Assembly (NCBI GenBank): GCA_022827885.1
Contig: JAJEIP010000133.1
Coordinates: 1 to 42,468 of the forward strand
Origin: Candidatus Poribacteria bacterium
GTDB lineage: Bacteria; Poribacteria; WGA-4E; WGA-3G
Direction of reading: 5' to 3'
Length of the DNA: 42,468 bases
Part shown: positions 31,831 through 38,910 of the stretch, piece by piece
How positions within the stretch are numbered: position 1 is the stretch's first letter
Layout: every line of letters begins with the position of its first letter
Position numbers and translations under genes: made by a program
Notes under the pieces: model-generated
What the model saw: only the letters and a program-made list of their open reading frames with translations
What the model was told of the DNA's origin: nothing
Database searches by the model: none

Positions 31831-33123
31831 ATGTTAGAGAACCTCCAAAACGCTATACGTCAATATACTGCCCAAACAGATTTACCTGAAGAGGTGATCG
31901 TTGAAGCGATAGAGGAGGCGTTGCATGCCGCCGCACGCCGCGTTTACGGGGCTGATGCCAACGTTTCTTTCGAAATTAATTTGGAGAAAAGCGATATACG
32001 GTGTTATGTTCCGAAAAAAGTCGTTAATATTATGCGCGATTACTCGACAGAGATTCCGATTGAGCAGGCATCGCAACTTCAAGCGGATGTCGAAGTCGGG
32101 GAGATACTGGATGTCCAAATTCCGCCAAGCGAGTTTGGACGGATTCAGGCGCAGTTAGGGCGGCAAATCCTTCTCCAAAAAATCAAGCAAGCGGAGCGAG
32201 AAAAGATTTATCAAGAGTTCGCGGAACGCGAAGGCGAAATTGTTACCGGATACGTTCAACGTTTTGAACGGGGTGGCGTTATTTTGGACCTCGAGCAGAC
32301 GGAGGCATTCTTACCACCGCGCGAGACGCCGCGTTCTCACACCTATGAACGTGGTAAACGCTTACAATGTCTAATTCTATCTGTGAAGAATGAGATGCGG
32401 GGACCCCCGATTATTGTATCCCGGACGCATCGGGATTTGGTATCGATGTTATTTGAGCAGGAGGTTCCTGAAATTTATGAAGGTCAGGTTCAAATTATGG
32501 CGGTCGCACGGGATCCTGGGAACCGAGCGAAGGTAGCCGTCAGGGCAACAGAAGAAGGTATTGATGCCGTAGGCACGTGTGTCGGTGTTAAAGGGATACG
32601 GGTCCAGACGATCGTCGGTGAACTTGATGATGAGAAAATAGATTTACTGGAATGGAGTGAAGATCCCAGTATCTTTATTGCGAATGCACTGGGGGCCCGA
32701 GTTGGGGTGCGTAGGGTTGAGTTGAATGATGACAATAGGAGTGCTCTTGTAATTGTTCCGGACAATCAGTTGTCTTTAGCGATCGGACAGCGCGGACAGA
32801 ATGCGCGACTCGCCGCGAAGTTGACGGGTTGGAAGGTGGACATAAAGGGTGAATCCGAAGATACTGTTTCGATTAACGAACTCTTTAAACCCGAAGGTTC
32901 TGATGAAACACCTGAGCAAGTTCCAGACAGTGAAGAAAAAGATAATCAAGAGGAGAATCTTGACCAAAGTCTGCAAGAACAGGAAACTACCGATGTGCCG
33001 GACGCAACAGAGGTTGAGCAGGATGCCGAGATAGACCCAGACGAGAATGCTTTTGATACTGAAGAGGCTTTTGATACTGAAGATACTTTTGATACCGAGG
33101 ATACTTTTGATACTGAGTCTTAG
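31831..33123 (+). CDS. nusA: Transcription termination/antitermination factor NusA
   Basis: 430 residues. N-terminal RNAP-binding domain (about 1-130, with LPEEVIVEAIEEALHAAARRVYG), S1 domain (about 134-200, GEIVTGYVQRFERGGVILDL), KH1 (about 225-285, with GIDAVGTCVGVKGIRVQTIVGEL) and KH2 (about 288-345, with LVIVPDNQLSLAIGQRGQNARLAAKLTGWKVDI). NusA binds RNA polymerase and nascent RNA, modulating pausing, termination and rRNA antitermination. After KH2 comes an acidic, low-complexity tail (about 350-430) instead of the E. coli-type AR domains. The last 24 residues come from an 18-bp tandem DNA repeat. The Shine-Dalgarno before ATG 31831 is weak. The upstream gap has an AAGGAG about 80 bp before nusA with no convincing frame behind it. 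Confidence 0.96.
   Translation: MLENLQNAIRQYTAQTDLPEEVIVEAIEEALHAAARRVYGADANVSFEINLEKSDIRCYVPKKVVNIMRDYSTEIPIEQASQLQADVEVGEILDVQIPPSEFGRIQAQLGRQILLQKIKQAEREKIYQEFAEREGEIVTGYVQRFERGGVILDLEQTEAFLPPRETPRSHTYERGKRLQCLILSVKNEMRGPPIIVSRTHRDLVSMLFEQEVPEIYEGQVQIMAVARDPGNRAKVAVRATEEGIDAVGTCVGVKGIRVQTIVGELDDEKIDLLEWSEDPSIFIANALGARVGVRRVELNDDNRSALVIVPDNQLSLAIGQRGQNARLAAKLTGWKVDIKGESEDTVSINELFKPEGSDETPEQVPDSEEKDNQEENLDQSLQEQETTDVPDATEVEQDAEIDPDENAFDTEEAFDTEDTFDTEDTFDTES
33049..33120 (+). repeat. Four 18-bp tandem repeats at the 3' end of nusA
   Basis: Units start at 33049, 33067, 33085 and 33103, each a variant of GCTTTTGATACTGAAGAG. They encode the six-residue motif A/T-F-D-T-E repeated four times and end exactly at the stop codon. 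In-frame, so copy-number change would alter only tail length. Confidence 0.9.
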
Positions 33124-33129
33124 AAGTAG

Positions 33130-33423
33130 GTGAAGTCATTGAGGGATATTATCCGCACTTGCATCGGATGCCGTGGGAAATTGCCCCAGAAAGCATTGGT
33201 TCGGTTTCTCTGTCAAGCGGATGGACAATTGCGAATCGACAGTCAAAAGAAGTTAGGTGGGCGCGGGGCTTATGTTTGTCTCTCTCAAGACTGTATTCAG
33301 AAGGCTTTCAAGTCTCCCAAACGGATTAATTCTTTATTACGTGTGCAACTACCAAGTGAGAATATAGCGCAGTTTGAACAGATGCTTCTTCAAGAAATCC
33401 AAAAGTCTATAGAGGATACATAA
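33130..33423 (+). CDS. ylxR: YlxR-family RNA/nucleoid-binding protein (DUF448)
   Basis: 97 residues. Family core RTCIGCRGKLPQKALVRFLCQADGQLRID, then KLGGRGAYVCLSQDCIQKAFK, which forms the basic surface around GRGAY. Members sit between nusA and infB in many bacteria and have been described as RNA-binding or transcription-modulating proteins. GTG 33130 lies 6 bp after the nusA stop; a TTG at 33139 with AGGTGA 5 nt upstream is an equally good start and begins closer to the conserved core. The usual next gene, ylxQ (an L7Ae-type RNA-binding protein), is absent here. Confidence 0.9.
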   Translation: MKSLRDIIRTCIGCRGKLPQKALVRFLCQADGQLRIDSQKKLGGRGAYVCLSQDCIQKAFKSPKRINSLLRVQLPSENIAQFEQMLLQEIQKSIEDT

Positions 33424-33445
33424 GGAAGAAAAGGAGGTATTACTT

Positions 33446-35476
33446 ATGGGCAAAGCCCAACGCCGGCGGGGAAATCCCGCCAAACGGAGTCGAGAGGAAA
33501 ACCAAGTCCCCGGTACGCGTGTTTATGAATTGGCAAAAGAATACAACCTAACAAACAAGGAGCTTATCGCTCTACTTGAGGAACATGGCGTTCGCGTTAA
33601 AAACGGGATGAGTGTTCTTGATCCGGACACCGTCTCTCTTCTTGAATCAGAATTGGCTGCCGAACCGGTCGAAGCCCGTGTCTCTGCGTCCGAAGACGCT
33701 GTTGAAAACGCAGGAGGACCGGAAGCCACTGCGACGCAAGTCGTGGACGGCACGACTGTTGCTGACCTGGCGGCAGTGTTAGCGTTGCAACCTTCAGCGC
33801 TAATTATGCGTCTCATGAAGTTGGGAGTGATGGCGAACATCAATCAGCGACTTGATTACGACGCACTTGTGACGCTATCGGAACATCTGAATTTTGAAGC
33901 GGTTAGGGGGAAAACGCTCGAAGAAGAACTATTGACTGAGATACCGGATGACCCGGAATCTTTACAACCTCGAGCCCCAGTGGTCACCATCATGGGACAT
34001 GTGGACCACGGTAAAACATCTCTTTTAGACTCTATTCGTCAATCAAATATCAGTGAATCTGAAGCGGGTAACATAACACAACATATTGGAGCGTATCACG
34101 TAACATTAAAAGGGGGGAGCATTGTTTTCTTGGATACACCCGGGCACGCCGCTTTTACCGCAATGCGAGCGCGCGGGGCGCAAGTGACCGATATTGTCGT
34201 TCTCATTGTCGCAGCTGACGACGGTGTCATGCCTCAGACAATTGAAGCGATCAGCCACGCGAAAGCCGCAAAGGTTCCCATTGTCGTCGCCATTAACAAA
34301 ATAGATGTCCCCGGGGCACGTTCAGACTACGTCAAGCAACAATTGGCAGAACAGGACCTCCTAACAGAGGACTGGGGTGGACAAACAATTTGTGTTGAGA
34401 CTTCTGCTATAGATGGAACAGGCATCGACTTTTTGCTTGAAATGCTCCTATTGGAAGCAGCACTGTTGGAACTCAAAGCGAACCCCAATAAGCCAGCCCG
34501 CGGTGTTGTTATTGAAGCGCAGGTTGACAAAGGGCGCGGTGCCATTGCAACTGTGCTCGTCCAGTCGGGTACCCTGAGGGTTGGTGATGTTTTTGTTTCA
34601 GGTAGGTATTCCGGAAAAGTTAGGGCAATGATGGACGATTTCGGGAAGCGGATGAAAGAGAGTGGACCGTCATGTCCTGTTGAAGTGCTCGGTTTCACGG
34701 GTGTCCCAGAAGCAGGGGACCGATTCTATGTCGTTGAGTCCGATAAGGACGCACGTACCATCAGTGAAGCCCGTCAGGACCAATACCGCAATGAAAAACT
34801 CGGCGCAAATAGCCACGTCAGTTTGGATAACCTCTTCCAACAAATTCAGGAAGGCGAGATTAAAGAATTGAACGTCGTTCTTAAAGGCGATGTGCAAGGT
34901 TCCGTGCAAGCCGTTGCCTCATCACTGCTCGAGTTGAGTACCGATGAGGTTAAGATTAACATTATTCATGAGGCGGTCGGAGGGATCACTGAAACCGATA
35001 TTTTGCTTGCCTCCGCTTCTGATGCAATTGTCGTCGGCTTCAACGTGCATCCTACGACGGAGGCGGTCCAAGCGAAAGAAACGGAGGGGATTGATGTCCG
35101 GACCTACAACATCATTTATAATCTCATCTCCTATATTCGTTCGGCTATGGAAGGTCTGCTGGATCCTGAGGTCCGAGAAGTCGTTATCGGACGGGCGGAG
35201 GTCCGTGAATTATTCAAAGTCCCACGCCTCGGTTTGGTTGCCGGTAGCTACGTCAATTGGGGACGCATCTCCTTTAATCAACCGCTGCGTATTCTTCGCG
35301 ATAATCGATTGATTCACGAAGGTAAAGTCAATTCGCTTCGCCGGTTCAAAGATAACGTCAATGAGGTGCAAGCGAACTACGAATGTGGAATAGGGATTGA
35401 AACGTTCGATGATTTGAAAGTCGGTGATGTCCTTGAATGCTACGTTTACGAACAAGTGGCACGCTCGCTTTCCTAA
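33446..35476 (+). CDS. infB: Translation initiation factor IF-2
   Basis: 676 residues. A short basic N-terminus leads into an IF2-N module ([29 protein letters not shown], about 23-51) and a second one ([31 protein letters not shown], about 104-134). The GTPase domain has G1 GHVDHGKT (184-191), G3 DTPGHAAF, G4 NKID and G5 SA. The EF-Tu-like domain 2, IF2 domain 3 ([19 protein letters not shown]) and the fMet-tRNA-binding C-terminal domain follow ([43 protein letters not shown]). It places initiator tRNA on the 30S subunit. AAAGGAGG 10 nt before the ATG is a strong ribosome site. The N-terminal linker is compact compared with E. coli. Confidence 0.98.
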   Translation: MGKAQRRRGNPAKRSREENQVPGTRVYELAKEYNLTNKELIALLEEHGVRVKNGMSVLDPDTVSLLESELAAEPVEARVSASEDAVENAGGPEATATQVVDGTTVADLAAVLALQPSALIMRLMKLGVMANINQRLDYDALVTLSEHLNFEAVRGKTLEEELLTEIPDDPESLQPRAPVVTIMGHVDHGKTSLLDSIRQSNISESEAGNITQHIGAYHVTLKGGSIVFLDTPGHAAFTAMRARGAQVTDIVVLIVAADDGVMPQTIEAISHAKAAKVPIVVAINKIDVPGARSDYVKQQLAEQDLLTEDWGGQTICVETSAIDGTGIDFLLEMLLLEAALLELKANPNKPARGVVIEAQVDKGRGAIATVLVQSGTLRVGDVFVSGRYSGKVRAMMDDFGKRMKESGPSCPVEVLGFTGVPEAGDRFYVVESDKDARTISEARQDQYRNEKLGANSHVSLDNLFQQIQEGEIKELNVVLKGDVQGSVQAVASSLLELSTDEVKINIIHEAVGGITETDILLASASDAIVVGFNVHPTTEAVQAKETEGIDVRTYNIIYNLISYIRSAMEGLLDPEVREVVIGRAEVRELFKVPRLGLVAGSYVNWGRISFNQPLRILRDNRLIHEGKVNSLRRFKDNVNEVQANYECGIGIETFDDLKVGDVLECYVYEQVARSLS

Positions 35477-35511
35477 ATGGGTTCTCTCCCGATAGTCGCG
35501 TATTTTCATAA

Positions 35512-35535
35512 GGGCTGCGGTTGTGAACCGCACCC
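35512..35535 (+). repeat. Hairpin between infB and ylxP
   Basis: GGG(C)TGCGGTT, loop GTG, AACCGCACCC: a 10-bp stem with one bulged C. No T-run follows, so it is not a standard terminator and may tune or protect the long operon mRNA. Confidence 0.6.
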
Positions 35536-35554
35536 ACAATTCACTGACACATTC

Positions 35555-35839
35555 ATGCATATCGGTGTTTGTAAAATTCGTCTCCGAATCCCAGAAAGTC
35601 ACTCGCTGAAAGCGAAACGTCGGGTTGTCAAAAGTCTCATTGCGAGACTTAAAAACCGCTTCAACATCGCCATCGCTGAAGTTGAAGCCTTGGAGGCACA
35701 TCAGTTCGCCATATTAGCTGCCGTTTCAGTTTCCAACGATGTTGTCCATCTGAATAAGATCATCTCACATCTCATCACTTTTGTTGAGACGAATGTGGAG
35801 GCTGAATTAGTAGATTACGAAACGGAGTTTTTCTTTTGA
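35555..35839 (+). CDS. ylxP: YlxP-like DUF503 protein
   Basis: 94 residues, exactly the family size. MHIGVCKIRLRIPESHSLKAKRRVVKSLIARLKNRFNIAIAEVE, then AAVSVSNDVVHLNKIISHLITFVE and LVDYETEFFF cover the whole domain. A B. subtilis relative has been implicated as a ribosome-binding-factor-like protein; its function remains loosely defined. Start chosen at ATG 35555, the first residue of the conserved domain. An ATG directly behind the infB stop (35477) would add 26 residues encoded by the intergenic hairpin. Lies between infB and rbfA as in Firmicutes. Confidence 0.9.
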   Translation: MHIGVCKIRLRIPESHSLKAKRRVVKSLIARLKNRFNIAIAEVEALEAHQFAILAAVSVSNDVVHLNKIISHLITFVETNVEAELVDYETEFFF

Positions 35840-35882
35840 TAAAGTTTGCAAACCAAAATGTGCTGCAAGAGGTAGAACGCAT

Positions 35883-36242
35883 ATGATAGAGAATAGAAGA
35901 CAAGATCGGGTAGGTGCCCTCATTCAGCGAGAATTAAGCGAGATTATCCAACGTTCTGTCAAGGACCCGCGCGTCGCGTTTTGCACTGTCACACAGGCAT
36001 CCGTGTCCCCGGATCTGAAGTACGTGGATGTGAAGGTGAGCGTCATCGGCGATGAGGAGCAGAAAAGCAAGACGCTCGCTGGTTTAAAGAGTGCAGCGGG
36101 GTTCCTTAGGCGTGAGATCGGAAACCGTCTGACGCTTCGCCATTCACCGGAACTTCGGTTCGCTATAGATGAATCCGCTGACTATCTCTTTAAAATAGAT
36201 GGGCTTCTCAAATCTGTAACGACCGAAGACGAAACGACCTAA
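35883..36242 (+). CDS. rbfA: 30S ribosome-binding factor RbfA
   Basis: 119 residues. The single KH-like domain is complete: RRQDRVGALIQRELSEIIQRSVKDPRVAFCTVTQASVSPDLKYVDVKVSVIGDEEQ, then TLAGLKSAAGFLRREIGNRLTLRHSPELRFAIDESADYLFKIDGLL. It binds helix 1 of 16S rRNA and helps late 30S maturation and cold adaptation. AAGAGG precedes the ATG at good spacing. Confidence 0.96.
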   Translation: MIENRRQDRVGALIQRELSEIIQRSVKDPRVAFCTVTQASVSPDLKYVDVKVSVIGDEEQKSKTLAGLKSAAGFLRREIGNRLTLRHSPELRFAIDESADYLFKIDGLLKSVTTEDETT

Positions 36243-36260
36243 GACACGCAGCAATGCTTC

Positions 36261-37292
36261 ATGAACACCCTACAGATGGCTAATACACCGGACTACGACG
36301 CACTCCTTACCTTATTTGACCAATACCACACCTTCGCGCTTTCAACGCACATTCATCCCGATGGTGATGCAATCGGTTCCGAATTAGGGCTTTACTTTTT
36401 TTTGACGAGACTGGGTAAATCCGTAAAAATATTTAATACGGATGTCGTCCCACCTAACTATCGATTTCTCCCGTTTTGGGAGGGTATTGAGGGAGCGCAC
36501 GCCCTAGGAACATATCGTCCTGAAGTGTTGATTGTATTGGACGCAAGCACACTGGAGCGAATTGGAAAGGGACTTTCCAAAACCTTGCTTCCGACACACA
36601 GCCTCGTTAATATTGACCATCACGCCACCGCAGAGGCATTCGGTGACGTTAACCTCATTATCCCTACCGCTTCTTCCACTTCAGAGATTGTTTACAAACT
36701 CATTAAACACCACGGATTCCCGATATGCAAAGCGTGTGCGCTGTGTCTTTATACAGGATTGATGTTTGATACCGGCTGTTTTCGACACAGTAATACCACA
36801 GCCGAGACCCATCAAATTGCCGCAGAATTAATTGGGATTGGCGACTTCACGCCGGATGAAGTCTATCGGAACGTCTATGAACAGGTCCCTGTTGCGAAGA
36901 TGCACCTGTTGAGTGAGGTTCTCAGGACGTTAGAAATCACGGATGATGGAAAGATAGCCTCGGTGTATGCGACGCAAGCGATGTTTCGAAAAACCGGAAC
37001 GACTGCTGATGCAGTAGAGGGCGTTGTGAACCAGATCCAAGCCATTGCGGGGGTTGAGGTGGCACTCTGTGTGTCTGAGATGACGGACCGAAGTACAAAA
37101 GTGAGCCTACGCAGTCAAGAATACGTTGACGTGAGTCAACTTGCCGCAGAGTTTCAAGGGGGCGGACACGCCCGCGCCGCTGGATGTCGGATTGCCATGC
37201 CCTATCCATTAGCCATTGCCGCGCTTGTTCAAGCTTCACAACGCTACATCGATCCAGATCATTTCAGATATGGTGATTGCCAGAAGGATTGA
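36261..37292 (+). CDS. nrnA: DHH-family nanoRNase/pAp phosphatase
   Basis: 343 residues. DHH domain: HIHPDGDAIGSELGL (30-44) with metal ligands H32, D34 and D36, IVLDAS with D94, and NIDHHATAEAFGD with D119, H120 and H121. MFDTGCFRHSNTTAETH follows, and the DHHA1 domain ends with the substrate-binding FQGGGHARAAGCRI. NrnA degrades 2-5-nt RNAs and dephosphorylates 3'-phosphoadenosine 5'-phosphate. It stands between rbfA and ribF, where many bacteria also have truB; here nrnA ends 5 bp before the ribF start with no truB in between. Confidence 0.94.
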   Translation: MNTLQMANTPDYDALLTLFDQYHTFALSTHIHPDGDAIGSELGLYFFLTRLGKSVKIFNTDVVPPNYRFLPFWEGIEGAHALGTYRPEVLIVLDASTLERIGKGLSKTLLPTHSLVNIDHHATAEAFGDVNLIIPTASSTSEIVYKLIKHHGFPICKACALCLYTGLMFDTGCFRHSNTTAETHQIAAELIGIGDFTPDEVYRNVYEQVPVAKMHLLSEVLRTLEITDDGKIASVYATQAMFRKTGTTADAVEGVVNQIQAIAGVEVALCVSEMTDRSTKVSLRSQEYVDVSQLAAEFQGGGHARAAGCRIAMPYPLAIAALVQASQRYIDPDHFRYGDCQKD

Positions 37293-37297
37293 GCAAC

Positions 37298-38269
37298 GTG
37301 GAAAATGCCTGTAGTGGGAGCGATTCACAGGTCGCCATCACACCTTATAGTCTGAACGATATTGTTGAATTTGGCAGAGAGACTGCTGTCACTTTTGGGG
37401 TGTTTGACGGTATCCACCTCGGACACCAAGCCGTTATTAACACACTTCTTCAACACGCTGCGCATGATAACTTGGCGAGTGTATTGGTCGGTTTTTACCC
37501 GCATCCACTTGCCTTCCTGGCACCAGAACGGTGCCCGCCTCTCCTGACCCCTCTCCCGAAGCGCGTCGAAATACTTCAACAATTTGGCGTTGACGAAATT
37601 GTTATGCTCAGTTTTGACGCACAGATCGCCTCGATGTCTCCCGAAGCCTTTGTAGCGCAAGTGCTCTTAGAGAAATGTCGAGCGAAACACGTCGTCGTTG
37701 GGTATGCCTGCCAATTTGGAAAAAATCGGGCAGGCAATGCAGAACGACTGGTGGAACTTAGCAAGGGATATGCATTTGATGTTTCTGTCGTGCCACCGAC
37801 AGAAATCGATGGCACCCCGGTCCATAGCACTCGGATCCGAGAAGCACTCGCACAGGGCGATCTTCAGCAAAGCGCACAGTTATTGGGACGCCCGTATTCC
37901 TTGATCGGCAACGTCGTTCACGGTGACGGACGCGGCAGAGAAATTGGGTTTCCCACGGCGAATATAGAGACCCAGAATCAAGTGTATCCCCCTAATGGTG
38001 TTTATGCGATCCGGGCGAAGTTAGAGGAACGGTGGTTAGACGGCGTATTGAATATCGGCATGCGTCCTACGTTTAACGGTACAAATATTCAGGTGGAGGG
38101 ACACTTCTTCAATTTTGATGAAATCATCTACGGTAAACTCGTGGAAATATTCTTCGTGAAGAAGATTCGGAGTGAAAGGAAATTCCCAAATATAGAATTT
38201 CTGATTCAACAGATACAGCGCGATATCGCAGCAGCGACAGAAATTCTCGCATCGCCTACTTCTCCCTAA
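37298..38269 (+). CDS. ribF: Bifunctional riboflavin kinase / FMN adenylyltransferase
   Basis: 323 residues. FAD-synthetase domain: AVTFGVFDGIHLGHQAVI (nucleotidyltransferase GxFDGxHxGH), VLVGFYPHPLAFLAPERCPPLLT, HVVVGYACQFGKNRAGNAE and VHSTRIREALAQGDLQQSAQLLGRPYSLIGNVVHGD. Riboflavin kinase domain: GRGREIGFPTANI, PNGVYAIRAKL, NIGMRPTFNG, EGHFFNFDEIIYGKLVEIFFVKKIRSERKF. It converts riboflavin to FMN and FAD. GTG 37298 was preferred because AGAAGGA lies 9 nt upstream and the frame follows the nrnA stop; a TTG at 37277 would overlap nrnA. Confidence 0.95.
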   Translation: MENACSGSDSQVAITPYSLNDIVEFGRETAVTFGVFDGIHLGHQAVINTLLQHAAHDNLASVLVGFYPHPLAFLAPERCPPLLTPLPKRVEILQQFGVDEIVMLSFDAQIASMSPEAFVAQVLLEKCRAKHVVVGYACQFGKNRAGNAERLVELSKGYAFDVSVVPPTEIDGTPVHSTRIREALAQGDLQQSAQLLGRPYSLIGNVVHGDGRGREIGFPTANIETQNQVYPPNGVYAIRAKLEERWLDGVLNIGMRPTFNGTNIQVEGHFFNFDEIIYGKLVEIFFVKKIRSERKFPNIEFLIQQIQRDIAAATEILASPTSP

Positions 38270-38316
38270 GTAACACCGTTTAAACTTAGGTGGCACCAAG
38301 GGATTGTGAGTTTAAT

Positions 38317-38345
38317 TTGAATTTTGCGTTGATTTGTGATATTAT
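38317..38345 (+). promoter_or_regulatory. Predicted internal promoter for rpsO-pnp
   Basis: TTGAAT (38317-38322), 17 bp, TATTAT (38340-38345). It gives rpsO a leader of about 190 nt. The 270-bp gap 38270-38539 contains this promoter and the leader. Confidence 0.6.
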
Positions 38346-38475
38346 ATATGTATGCAAATACAGGTAGAGAACGGAGCGATCTCCCGAATCTGCCTTCGTA
38401 TTTATTCATATTTAATGTTTTCTAAAGCACAGATGTCTCGTAGTATTACCCTTATGAGATAATTCTTTTTGGACT

Positions 38476-38498
38476 TAGCAAGTGTCCTAAACTTGCTA
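38476..38498 (+). promoter_or_regulatory. Hairpin in the rpsO leader
   Basis: TAGCAAGT (38476-38483), loop GTCCTAA, ACTTGCTA (38491-38498): a perfect 8-bp stem 27 nt before the rpsO ribosome site. Leader structures are the known target of S15 autoregulation in several bacteria; a similar role here is inference. Confidence 0.45.
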
Positions 38499-38539
38499 TC
38501 ACAAAAGTTAGTTGTTCGACCAAAAGGAGGTGAACACAA

Positions 38540-38830
38540 TTGGCAATTGATGCAGCAGAGAAGAAGGAATTAATCCAAAAGTACCAGACCCATCAACAAG
38601 ACACTGGTTCCCCAGAGACGCAAGTGGCAATTTTGAATGCGCGTATAAAACAGTTGACTGCGCATTTTCAGACGCACCGAAAAGACTATCATTCGCGCCA
38701 TGGGCTTTTCCGATTAGTTGGCAAACAGCGCCGCTTGTTACGCTATCTTTACAAGAAAGACGCAACACGCTATTACCGTTTAATTAATGAACTCGGAATT
38801 CGGGACACTATCGGATCGAGGAGGAGTTAG
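38540..38830 (+). CDS. rpsO: Ribosomal protein S15
   Basis: 96 residues (family 87-90). Whole-length match: AEKKELIQKYQTHQQDTGSPETQVAILNARIKQLTAHFQTHRKDYHSRHGLFRLVGKQRRLLRYLYKKDATRYYRLINELGIRD. S15 is a primary 16S rRNA-binding protein of the central domain. The start is TTG (38540): AAAGGAGGTGA, a near-complete anti-SD match, lies 9 nt upstream and no ATG is available near the conserved N-terminus. Pairing a poor start codon with a perfect Shine-Dalgarno and a structured leader suggests translational control. Adjacent to pnp as in most bacteria. Confidence 0.97.
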   Translation: MAIDAAEKKELIQKYQTHQQDTGSPETQVAILNARIKQLTAHFQTHRKDYHSRHGLFRLVGKQRRLLRYLYKKDATRYYRLINELGIRDTIGSRRS

Positions 38831-38910
38831 ATTTTTACTGGTACCGATTTTTACTGTTTATACCTGGTGACACGACGAAATAAATAGGAAATACAGGAGT
38901 AGTATATAGA

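Noticed and set aside
35477-35554. Upstream extension of ylxP starting at the infB stop
   Set aside because: The extension is encoded by a hairpin-containing intergenic stretch, and the family starts at 35555.
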